A stretch of 5,860 bases of DNA, from contig DGIK01000064.1 of NCBI GenBank assembly GCA_002393195.1, forward strand, positions 1 through 5,860, given 5' to 3'. This DNA is from Bacteroidales bacterium UBA3824 (lineage in GTDB: Bacteria > Bacteroidota > Bacteroidia > Bacteroidales > UBA3824). The notes beneath the pieces are model-generated. The model was not told where the DNA came from, did no database searches, and saw nothing but the letters and a program-made list of their open reading frames with translations. Position 1 is the stretch's first letter. Every line of letters begins with the position of its first letter. Below, piece after piece: positions 1 to 5,860 of the stretch. The translations under genes were made by a program, and so were the position numbers.

Positions 1-1034
1 TCTGCGGCGACTCGCACACCTCCACACACGGTGCTGTGGGCGCATTGGCAATGGGCATCGGCACCAGCGAAGTAGCCGAAGTATTGGCAAGCCAGTGCAT
101 ATTGCAGAGCAAGCCCAAGTCGATGCGCATCAACATCGAGGGCACACTCGCCAAAGGTGTTACAGCCAAGGACGTTGCACTCTATATAATGGCAAAACTC
201 ACCACCTCGGGCGCAACAGGCTACGCAGTGGAATACGCGGGCAGCACCATCCGCAATATGAGTATGGAAGGCCGCCTCACGCTCTCCAACCTCTCCATCG
301 AGATGGGTTCGCGTGCCGGCATCATCGCCCCCGACGAGACCACATTTGCATACCTCAAAGGCCGCGAGTACGCTCCCAAGGGCGCAGATTGGGACAAGGC
401 TGTCGCATATTGGAAGACATTGAAGAGCGACGACAACGCCGTATTTGACAAGGAAGTAAATATCGACGCCGCCGACATCAAGCCGCGCATCACCTACGGC
501 ACCAATCCCGGTGCAGGCATCGCCATCGACGGCACAGTGCCTACTTACGATGGTCTTGACGACGCCGCAAAGGCGCAATTGGAATCGCAATTGAAGTACA
601 TGCAATTCCAGCCCGGACAGAAGTTGGAAGGCACTCCCATCGACTACTGTTTCCTCGGAGCATGCACCAACGGCCGCATCGAAGACTTCCGCGCATTTGC
701 GTCAATCGTCAAGGGCAAGAAAAAAGCCGCCAACGTTGTTGCATGGCTCGTGCCCGGCTCGTGGCTCGTCCGCAAACAGATTATCGACGAAGGCATCGAC
801 AAGATTTTGGAAGAGGCAGGATTTGAACTCCGTCTGCCGTCCTGTTCGTCGTGCTTGGCAATGAACCCCGACAAGGTGCCAGCCGGCAAATTGTCGATTT
901 CCACGTCCAACCGCAATTTTGTCGGTCGTCAAGGTCCGGGCGCACGCACCGTGCTCGCCTCGCCGCTCGTAGTGGCAGCCAGCGCAATCACCGGCAAAAT
1001 CACCGACCCAAGGAATTTTTTAAACGAGAATTAA
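1..1034 (+). CDS. leuC: 3-isopropylmalate dehydratase large subunit (LeuC), 5' truncated by the window edge
   Basis: LeuC is the iron-sulfur subunit of isopropylmalate isomerase, which converts 2-isopropylmalate to 3-isopropylmalate in cytoplasmic leucine synthesis. The reading frame is open from base 3 and begins [20 protein letters not shown], the conserved aconitase-family segment. About 120-125 N-terminal residues are therefore missing compared with the E. coli protein (466 aa, from memory), and 343 are visible. The three [4Fe-4S] cysteines are all present: one in [12 protein letters not shown] (codon at 663) and two in [10 protein letters not shown] (codons at 843 and 852). The closing segment [22 protein letters not shown], here split by description only at its ends, is typical of the family. 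No frameshift is seen. The last residues, FLNEN, and the stop codon lie inside an intergenic repeat that recurs after leuD, so the extreme C-terminus is probably repeat-derived. leuD follows after 127 bp on the same strand. Confidence 0.97.
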   Translation, partial: CGDSHTSTHGAVGALAMGIGTSEVAEVLASQCILQSKPKSMRINIEGTLAKGVTAKDVALYIMAKLTTSGATGYAVEYAGSTIRNMSMEGRLTLSNLSIEMGSRAGIIAPDETTFAYLKGREYAPKGADWDKAVAYWKTLKSDDNAVFDKEVNIDAADIKPRITYGTNPGAGIAIDGTVPTYDGLDDAAKAQLESQLKYMQFQPGQKLEGTPIDYCFLGACTNGRIEDFRAFASIVKGKKKAANVVAWLVPGSWLVRKQIIDEGIDKILEEAGFELRLPSCSSCLAMNPDKVPAGKLSISTSNRNFVGRQGPGARTVLASPLVVAASAITGKITDPRNFLNEN

Positions 1035-1133
1035 AACGAATTATAACGAATTTAAATAAATTCTCAAAAATTCGTTTTAATTCGTTCAAATTCGTTTAAA
1101 TTTTTGTTTAAGGAAAAAGCCGCCGCAAGGCGG
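1016..1133 (+). repeat. Intergenic AT-rich repeat, copy 1 (leuC-leuD gap)
   Basis: This stretch aligns base for base with 1811-1927, with about ten differing columns out of 118 including one single-base gap. It starts with a T6 run and continues with 10-bp units ending AACGAATT. After a spacer, the inverse units AATTCGTTTT, AATTCGTTCA and AATTCGTTTA follow, and the copy ends in a GC-rich hairpin. The left segment 1029-1042 pairs perfectly with 1069-1082 (14 bp). A longer register, 1029-1051 with 1080-1102, has three mismatches. The first bases are coding and supply the end of leuC. I do not recognise a named repeat family. It could be a REP/MITE-like dispersed element or a duplicated regulatory spacer. 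Confidence 0.9.
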
Positions 1134-1134
1134 C
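1111..1134 (-). terminator. GC hairpin with GCAA loop; terminator-like only on the minus strand
   Basis: GCCGCC (1119-1124) pairs with GGCGGC (1129-1134) around a GCAA tetraloop of the GNRA type. The five A residues at 1114-1118 lie on its left, so a T-run follows the stem only when it is read on the minus strand. On the plus strand no T-run follows, so it should not stop leuC-leuD read-through. It may instead act as an mRNA leader hairpin, ending 27 nt before the leuD start codon. No minus-strand gene here obviously needs a terminator. Confidence 0.5.
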
Positions 1135-1161
1135 ACAATTCACGTTTTAAAAGAAAGTAGA

Positions 1162-1782
1162 ATGAAACAGAAATTCAACATCATAAAATCGACGTGCATT
1201 CCCATCGCCATCGACAACTGCAACACCGACCTGATCATTCCGGCGCGTTACTTGGCAAGCACGACCCGCGACCCAAAGTTTTTTGGTGACGCCTTCATGC
1301 ACGACCTCCGCTTCGACGCACAGGGCAACCCCGTGAAAGATTTCGTAATGAACAAGCCCGAATTTTCGGAAGCTCCGCACGAGGGCGTGCACGAAATCAT
1401 CGTAGGCGGTCAAAACTGGGGTTCGGGTTCGAGCCGCGAACACGCCGCCTGGGCTATCTCCGGCTACGGCGTGAGGGTGGTGATTTCGTCGTCCTTCGCC
1501 GACATCCACCGCAACAACTTGCTCAACTGTTTTGTATTGCCGGTAATCGTAAGCGAAAAATTCCAACAGGAACTCTTCGACTCAATCGCCAAGGATCCTC
1601 AGACCATCGTTACCGTTGACGTTCCCAATCAGACCGTCAAGAACGAGACCACGGGCAATCAGGAGCATTTTGACATCAACGGCTACAAGAAGCACTGCCT
1701 GATGAACGCCCTCGACGACATCGACTACCTCCTCACCGTTCAGGACAAGACCGTCGAATACGAAAAAAACAGGAAACAATAA
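1162..1782 (+). CDS. leuD: 3-isopropylmalate dehydratase small subunit (LeuD)
   Basis: LeuD is the small subunit of the isopropylmalate isomerase heterodimer and supplies the swivelling domain that closes over the LeuC active site. The 206-residue product is close to the usual length of about 200. Visible family motifs are NTDLIIPARYL (residues 21-31), GSGSSREHAAWA (87-98), SSFADIHRNN (110-119) and the C-terminal FDINGYKKHCLMNALDDID (170-188). The ATG at 1162 gives the expected N-terminus MKQKFNIIKS, and upstream is only an A-rich stretch (AAAAGAAAG) without a strong Shine-Dalgarno. The gene lies between two copies of the same repeat: copy 1 ends 28 bp before the start, and copy 2 begins 29 bp after the stop. 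No internal defects are seen. By family knowledge, LeuCD pairs can also isomerise citramalate, which fits the downstream CimA-like gene. Confidence 0.97.
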   Translation: MKQKFNIIKSTCIPIAIDNCNTDLIIPARYLASTTRDPKFFGDAFMHDLRFDAQGNPVKDFVMNKPEFSEAPHEGVHEIIVGGQNWGSGSSREHAAWAISGYGVRVVISSSFADIHRNNLLNCFVLPVIVSEKFQQELFDSIAKDPQTIVTVDVPNQTVKNETTGNQEHFDINGYKKHCLMNALDDIDYLLTVQDKTVEYEKNRKQ

Positions 1783-1785
1783 TTT

Positions 1786-1816
1786 TTCAACCGCCTACGG
1801 CGTTTGAAGTTTTTTT
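1786..1816 (+). terminator. Intrinsic terminator-like hairpin just after leuD
   Basis: Bases 1786-1795 (TTCAACCGCC) pair with 1799-1808 (GGCGTTTGAA) with one C/T mismatch and a TAC loop. A run of seven T residues follows at 1810-1816. It starts only three bases after the leuD stop codon, where a rho-independent terminator would be expected. Its CCGCC core is also an inverted counterpart of the hairpin at 1913-1928, so it may equally be the left end of the repeat element. Termination may be partial, because cimA continues in the same direction. Confidence 0.65.
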
Positions 1817-1927
1817 GAACGAAAATTAAAACGAATTAGAACGAATTTAAATAAATTAGAAAAATTCGTTTTAATTCGTTCTAATTCGTTTAAATTTGTG
1901 TTTAAGAAAAAAGCCGCCGTAAGGCGG
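1811..1927 (+). repeat. Intergenic AT-rich repeat, copy 2 (leuD-cimA gap)
   Basis: This is the second copy of the 1016-1133 element. The arm 1824-1846 pairs with 1874-1896 at 22 of 23 positions. An alternative, mutually exclusive 14-bp stem pairs 1824-1837 with 1863-1876. Including the hairpin at 1786-1808 on its left, the whole of 1789-1929 approximates one large inverted repeat with AACCGCC at one end and GGCGGTT at the other. No coding potential is visible. The family is unknown to me, and the match between copies is read directly from the sequence. Confidence 0.9.
1891..1898 (+). promoter_or_regulatory. Possible Bacteroidota -7 element (TAAATTTG) upstream of cimA
   Basis: TAAATTTG matches the Bacteroidota -7 consensus TAnnTTTG exactly and lies 45 bp before the cimA ATG. 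That would place a transcript start near 1905 and leave the GNRA hairpin in the leader. No TTTG -33 element sits at the usual 19-21 bp spacing; only TTCG and TTTT sequences are there. The corresponding site in copy 1 is TAAATTTT, one mismatch weaker. Such AT-rich matches can arise by chance. Confidence 0.35.
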
Positions 1928-1928
1928 T
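1905..1928 (-). terminator. GC hairpin with GTAA loop; terminator-like on the minus strand
   Basis: GCCGCC (1913-1918) pairs with GGCGGT (1923-1928), using a G-T wobble at the base, around a GTAA loop that is again GNRA. Six A residues at 1907-1912 become a T-run after the stem on the minus strand. On the plus strand it would be a leader hairpin ending 15 nt before the cimA start codon, close enough to influence ribosome access. Confidence 0.5.
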
Positions 1929-1943
1929 TATTATCGTGTAAAT

Positions 1944-3458
1944 ATGCTTGAAATTCTTGATACTACACTGCGCGACGGCGAACAGACGGCGGGAGTAAGT
2001 TTCAATGCCAACGAAAAACTCACCATCGCGCGTCAACTCCTTGACGACGTTGGGGTGGACCGCATAGAAGTGGCGTCGGCGCGTGTGAGCGACGGCGAGC
2101 GCAAGGCTGTGGAATCCATCTGCCAGTGGGCTGACGACAACGGACTCATCGACAAGGTGGAGGTGTTGGGTTTTGTGGACAACGGCGTTTCCATCGATTG
2201 GATTGCTAATGCGGGTGGGCGAGTGCTCAATTTGCTCACCAAAGGTTCGCTGCGCCACGTAACCATGCAACTCAAAAAAACGCCCGAAGAACACCTCGCC
2301 GACATCCGCCGCAACATTGAAATGGCGGTGCAGAAAGGTCTGTCGATAAATCTATATCTCGAAGATTGGTCCAACGGCATGATACATTCCAAGGATTATG
2401 TGATGTACATGCTCGACAATCTGCAAGATATGCCTATCCGTCATTATATGTTGCCGGATACTCTCGGCGTGCTGACACCCGACTTGACCAAAAATTTTTG
2501 CCGCGAAATCGTGCAAAAATATCCGTCGTTGCGGTTTGACTTTCACGCCCACAACGACTACGACATGGCGGTTGCCAACGTATATTCGGCAGTAAAGGCA
2601 GGAATTACAGGCATACACACCACCGTCAACGGCCTCGGCGAAAGGGCGGGCAACGCTCCTTTGGCATCCGTCGTGGGCATACTGAACGACCATCTAAAAA
2701 TCGAAAACAACATCAACGAGCACCGCCTTACCAACATCTGCCGCCTTGTGGAGACTTTTTCGGGAATCCGCATCCCCGACAATAAGCCCATCGTTGGCGA
2801 ATCGGTATTCACGCAGTGCAGCGGCGTACACGCCGACGGCGACAATAAGGACAATCTCTACGTAAACAACCTCTTGCCGGAACGCTTTGGGCGCGTCCGC
2901 AAATACGCCCTCGGCAAGATGTCGGGCAAGGCAAACATCGCCAAAAACCTCGAGGAACTTGGCATACACCTCACGCCCGAACAGACCAAGCTCGTCACCA
3001 AGCGCATCATCGAGCTCGGCGACAAGAAGGAAAACGTGACGACGGAAGACCTGCCGTTCATCATCTCCGATGTATTGAAGAGCAACCTTTTCCAAGAGGA
3101 GGAGCATATACAGATAGTCAATTACAGCCTCAATCTCGTGCGCGGCATGAAGCCCGTGGCTACTCTCCGCATTTCGATACATGGCACCGAATACGAGGAG
3201 ACATCGCCCGGCGACGGTCAGTACGACGCATTTATGAAGGCATTGTGGAAGATATACGGACGGCTCGGCAAGACGCACCCCGTACTCACCGACTACAAGG
3301 TGTCAATCCCGCCCGGCGGCAAGACCGACGCCTTGGTGGAGACCGTGATTTCGTGGAATTACAACGGTCAAATCCTCCACACTCGCGGACTCGACGCCGA
3401 CCAGACCGAAGCCGCAATCAAGGCTACTGTAAAAATGCTGAATTTGATAAAGGAGTGA
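1944..3458 (+). CDS. cimA: LeuA-family synthase, probably (R)-citramalate synthase (CimA type; alternative name 2-isopropylmalate synthase)
   Basis: The 504-residue protein has an N-terminal HMGL-like TIM barrel (about 1-270) and a C-terminal LeuA-type regulatory dimer domain (about 390-504). Visible motifs are DTTLRDGEQ (6-14), HAHND (201-205) and NGLGERAGNAPL (229-240), giving likely metal ligands D6, H201, H203 and N237. The family condenses acetyl-CoA with a 2-oxoacid, with pyruvate for CimA and 2-oxoisovalerate for LeuA. From memory, the Leptospira interrogans CimA pyruvate-pocket residues Arg16, Leu81, Leu104, Tyr144, Glu146 and Thr179 correspond at a constant offset of six to R10, L75, L98, Y138, E140 and T173 here. 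The segments LNLLTKGSL, YLEDWSNG and LPDTLGVL also match that enzyme rather than classical LeuA. Substrate is therefore inferred as pyruvate; automated annotation would probably say 2-isopropylmalate synthase. The ATG at 1944 puts the first motif at residue 6, as expected. The C-terminal domain suggests end-product inhibition. Confidence 0.85.
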   Translation: MLEILDTTLRDGEQTAGVSFNANEKLTIARQLLDDVGVDRIEVASARVSDGERKAVESICQWADDNGLIDKVEVLGFVDNGVSIDWIANAGGRVLNLLTKGSLRHVTMQLKKTPEEHLADIRRNIEMAVQKGLSINLYLEDWSNGMIHSKDYVMYMLDNLQDMPIRHYMLPDTLGVLTPDLTKNFCREIVQKYPSLRFDFHAHNDYDMAVANVYSAVKAGITGIHTTVNGLGERAGNAPLASVVGILNDHLKIENNINEHRLTNICRLVETFSGIRIPDNKPIVGESVFTQCSGVHADGDNKDNLYVNNLLPERFGRVRKYALGKMSGKANIAKNLEELGIHLTPEQTKLVTKRIIELGDKKENVTTEDLPFIISDVLKSNLFQEEEHIQIVNYSLNLVRGMKPVATLRISIHGTEYEETSPGDGQYDAFMKALWKIYGRLGKTHPVLTDYKVSIPPGGKTDALVETVISWNYNGQILHTRGLDADQTEAAIKATVKMLNLIKE

Positions 3459-3477
3459 TTATCAATTAATTAACTAT

Positions 3478-3541
3478 AAAAACAATGCTTCATTGCAACC
3501 AAAACTCATATTTTTACCCCACTTTTGGTTGCAATGAAGCA
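3478..3541 (-). terminator. Inverted repeat in the convergent gap, terminator for the minus-strand nucleotidase gene
   Basis: TGCTTCATTGCAACCAAAA (3486-3504) is repeated perfectly as its reverse complement at 3523-3541, giving a 19-bp stem with an 18-nt loop. Read on the minus strand, the stem is followed by TTGTTTTTA (complement of 3477-3485), so it fits the end of the nucleotidase transcript, 37 bp past its stop codon. On the plus strand the stem is followed by ATATTAAAAATG without a T-run, so it would be a weaker stop for the leu transcript, although the long stem may still protect its 3' end. Confidence 0.7.
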
Positions 3542-3578
3542 ATATTAAAAATGTGGCGGACGAGCCGACCGCACTCCA

Positions 3579-5030
3579 TTACCGATGTTTAATCACCGAC
3601 CTTGTGGCGTTGGAGTAATCGACCACGCCTTCATGTTCCATAAACTCGCGGAGGCAGTCGCTACTTTTCTTTTTGGTGTCCTTGTACTCCTTGCGCTTCA
3701 AGAGCGGAATTATCGACGCCGTGTAACTATTTATCGCAACGGTGTAGGTCTTGTTGGTCTTGAGGGGTTTGCCCTTTTCGTTGAATACCTTGATGTCCAA
3801 TACCTTGACTGTATCGGAGGCATCCACCGTCAGTTCGTAACTGCACCCGGAAGTGTAGCCTTCCATGCCTTCGTCGTTTTGACGGAAAGATTTGATGACC
3901 TCCACCACCTCGTAGCCTTTGAGTTTGTAGATAAACATCAAGTTGCCAAACGGATCGAGTTTCAATACATCCATCATCGTAAATTTGTCGCTGTCAAAAG
4001 AGCTAAACCTCACGCCTCCGCCGTTCTGGAGGGCGATTTTGGTGCCGCAACCATAACGTTGACCGTCAGCCATGAGGCTGCCAAGTTTTTCGTAGCCGTT
4101 GATGGGCTTGAGATTCTTGCACAACTCCTCAGAAAGCACGGGATTGTCCTCCAAAAACTTCTTAACCATATCGGCAATCTTCTGGTTGCGCTGCCTTGAA
4201 TTGTCAACATTGATGGGTTGCGACGTCTTGGAAATCACCTTGCCGGTCTCATCAACGGTAACAATTACGTGGTAGCAATACTTCATCTTGTTGATGCTCT
4301 GAGTGATAAGTACGCCGTTGTAGATATTGTTGGGAGGCAGGAGTTTGTGGGTGTGTCCGCCCATAATAACGTCAATCTGTGGATATTCCTTGGCGAGAAG
4401 GCTGTCGCCGTCGCAGCCAGCATGGGAGAGGAGGATTTCGATGTCGCATTGTTTGCGGACAACATCCACATACTTGCCTACGGCGGGTATGGGCTGCGTG
4501 AATGTAACGCCCCTGCAATTGTCGATGTGGCAATCGGGATAGCCACGCTGCGGATTCACCTGCACAACGCCAATGATGCCAATCTTCACGCCGTCAACGT
4601 CAAAAATCTTGTAAGGATCCACCTTGATTGCCATATCGTCGGGAAATTTGGTATTGCAACAGAGGTAGGGGAAGTTTGACAATTCCAACTGACGGCGGAA
4701 ATTGGGCTGACCTGCGTCAAACTCGTGGTTGCCGATGGTGGAAGCGTCAACGCCAAAAGCGTTCATCACCTCGGTAATGGGCCTCGACGGTTCCATATAC
4801 ATGTCGGAAACGGGGTCGCCGGTGCGGTTGTCGCCCGCGCTGAGCACCATCAGGTTGGGATAGAGCGCACGGAGCGAATCTATGACGCCGCCAAGTGCCG
4901 CCGAACGGTCCATGCAGGCGTGGATGTCGTTGATGGCTACAAAATGTATCTCCTTATTCTGCGCCGTCACATTGAGCGACATCACAACGAGCATCGCCGC
5001 CACAATGAATCTGAATCTGTAAATTTTCAT
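3579..5030 (-). CDS. Exported UshA-family 5'-nucleotidase / metallophosphatase
   Basis: This 483-residue protein most likely hydrolyses nucleotides or related phosphate esters in the periplasm. Residues 1-23 look like a signal peptide: Lys and Arg near the start, the hydrophobic core FIVAAMLVVMSL, and likely cleavage near VTA-Q. The calcineurin-like phosphoesterase domain spans about 27-270, with NDIHA (34-38), GDNRTGD (66-72), GNHEFD (100-105), LSHAG (201-205) and GGHTH (224-228). Probable di-metal ligands are D35, H37, D67, N101, H203, H226 and H228, with H102 and D105 as the NHxxD catalytic pair. The C-terminal 5'-nucleotidase domain follows (about 300-480), with NGGGVR (336-341), DPFGN (359-363) and GCSYEL (395-400). 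It is somewhat shorter than E. coli UshA (about 550) but has both domains. The exact substrate (NMP, UDP-sugar, cyclic nucleotide) cannot be read from sequence. The gene faces away from dnaK and converges on cimA. Confidence 0.93.
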   Translation of the reverse strand: MKIYRFRFIVAAMLVVMSLNVTAQNKEIHFVAINDIHACMDRSAALGGVIDSLRALYPNLMVLSAGDNRTGDPVSDMYMEPSRPITEVMNAFGVDASTIGNHEFDAGQPNFRRQLELSNFPYLCCNTKFPDDMAIKVDPYKIFDVDGVKIGIIGVVQVNPQRGYPDCHIDNCRGVTFTQPIPAVGKYVDVVRKQCDIEILLSHAGCDGDSLLAKEYPQIDVIMGGHTHKLLPPNNIYNGVLITQSINKMKYCYHVIVTVDETGKVISKTSQPINVDNSRQRNQKIADMVKKFLEDNPVLSEELCKNLKPINGYEKLGSLMADGQRYGCGTKIALQNGGGVRFSSFDSDKFTMMDVLKLDPFGNLMFIYKLKGYEVVEVIKSFRQNDEGMEGYTSGCSYELTVDASDTVKVLDIKVFNEKGKPLKTNKTYTVAINSYTASIIPLLKRKEYKDTKKKSSDCLREFMEHEGVVDYSNATRSVIKHR

Positions 5031-5085
5031 ATATATTATAAGGTGTTAAAATTAATAATAAGCCGGCATACAAAGTCCGACGTTG

Positions 5086-5093
5086 CAAATATA
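5086..5093 (-). promoter_or_regulatory. Possible -7 promoter element (TATATTTG) for the nucleotidase gene
   Basis: On the minus strand these bases read TATATTTG, an exact match to the Bacteroidota -7 consensus TAnnTTTG. It lies 55 bp upstream of the nucleotidase ATG, a plausible distance. The nearest upstream TTTG (complement of 5107-5110) is only 13 bp away, shorter than the usual 19-21 bp, so the -33 element is unconvincing. Confidence 0.45.
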
Positions 5094-5186
5094 ACAATTT
5101 TTGACCCAAAAGGCAGTTTTTTATGACATAAATTTCAAAAATTAGGTCTGAATGTCAGCGGTGTCAGCATGCAAAATTCAGCAAAT

Positions 5187-5201
5187 ATGACAATTTGTCA
5201 T
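5187..5201. promoter_or_regulatory. Perfect 15-bp palindrome, operator candidate
   Basis: ATGACAATTTGTCAT is a perfect palindrome with 7-bp arms around one central base. Its half-site TGACA recurs on either strand four more times within about 70 bp on each side. It looks like a dimeric repressor or activator site. The regulator is unknown, and it could act on dnaK, on the nucleotidase gene, or on both. Confidence 0.45.
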
Positions 5202-5329
5202 TGTTGTAAAAAAGCGATGTCAGTATCAATTTTGTGCCAAAAAGTTGCAATACGTTGTGTTTCAAATGGTTAGTAGCCGTTAATAGCAAAAAACAAAAAT
5301 ATTACGGCATAATGATTGTAAAAATATGG

Positions 5330-5356
5330 GTGTACCGCTGATGAAAAGCGGCACAC
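5330..5356 (+). other. Hairpin in the dnaK leader
   Basis: GTGTACCGCT (5330-5339) pairs with AGCGGCACAC (5347-5356) with a single A/C mismatch and a 7-nt loop GATGAAA. It ends 40 nt before the dnaK ATG and has no following T-run, so it is not a terminator and does not itself cover the start codon. It may stabilise the leader mRNA or mark a regulatory leader. Confidence 0.5.
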
Positions 5357-5375
5357 AAACAAATGTTGAACTTAA

Positions 5376-5860
<485 letters not shown>

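Noticed and set aside
1016..1021. T6 run at the end of leuC as an intrinsic terminator
   Set aside because: No hairpin precedes it; the bases upstream are leuC coding sequence without a stable stem.
1023..1133. CRISPR array suggested by the regular AACGAATT/AATTCGTT units
   Set aside because: The units are contiguous decamers without spacers and form an inverted arrangement; there is no repeat-spacer pattern and no cas gene.
1147..1566. 139-residue minus-strand reading frame across leuD
   Set aside because: It lies entirely over leuD's conserved coding sequence, has no recognisable motif, and is explained as the antisense shadow of a GC-rich gene.
2694..3278. 194-residue minus-strand reading frame inside cimA
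   Set aside because: The plus-strand frame carries all the LeuA-family motifs here; the antisense frame shows no domain and no start context.
3486..3541. Inverted repeat as ends of an insertion sequence
   Set aside because: Only 18 bp lie between the arms and no transposase is present; position and T-run on the minus strand fit a terminator better.
3585..4199. 204-residue plus-strand reading frame antisense to the nucleotidase gene
   Set aside because: The minus-strand frame contains the conserved NGGGVR and DPFGN nucleotidase motifs, so the plus-strand frame is a shadow.

Overview
The window reads as a chromosomal segment of a Bacteroidota member, most likely of the order Bacteroidales. 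Grounds for this are the closely Bacteroidales-like DnaK N-terminus, the leuC-leuD-LeuA-paralogue cluster, start codons preceded by A/T-rich leaders rather than clear Shine-Dalgarno sequences, and TAnnTTTG-type -7 promoter elements. Family or genus cannot be fixed from this stretch.

Layout. Positions 1-3458 (+ strand) hold the tail of leuC, complete leuD, and a complete LeuA-family synthase that looks like an (R)-citramalate synthase (CimA type). Positions 3459-3578 are a short convergent gap carrying a 19-bp-stem inverted repeat. Positions 3579-5030 (- strand) encode an exported UshA-family 5'-nucleotidase/metallophosphatase. Positions 5031-5396 are a divergent control region with no convincing gene. 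The start of dnaK runs from 5397 off the right edge.

How the genes work together. LeuC and LeuD form the [4Fe-4S] isopropylmalate isomerase. The same enzyme can isomerise citramalate, so a CimA-type synthase beside it would join leucine synthesis to the pyruvate route to isoleucine. No leuB (dehydrogenase) follows here. The nucleotidase and dnaK are unrelated to this pathway and to each other, apart from sharing an upstream region.

The most unusual feature is not a gene. Both gaps around leuD carry copies of the same approximately 118-bp AT-rich repeat (1016-1133 and 1811-1927, roughly 91-92% identical by my alignment). The repeat is built from 10-bp AACGAATT-type units arranged as an inverted repeat and ends in a GC-rich hairpin with a GNRA loop. 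The second copy, with its left-hand hairpin, is a near-palindrome of about 140 bp. It has a terminator-like hairpin plus T-run facing inward from each end and a TAnnTTTG promoter-like element on its cimA side. The first copy reaches into the 3' end of leuC and supplies its last codons. A second point of interest is the nucleotidase/dnaK region: it has six TGTCA/TGACA motifs, a perfect 15-bp palindrome, a leader hairpin and a 24-codon ORF that overlaps the dnaK start by ATGA.
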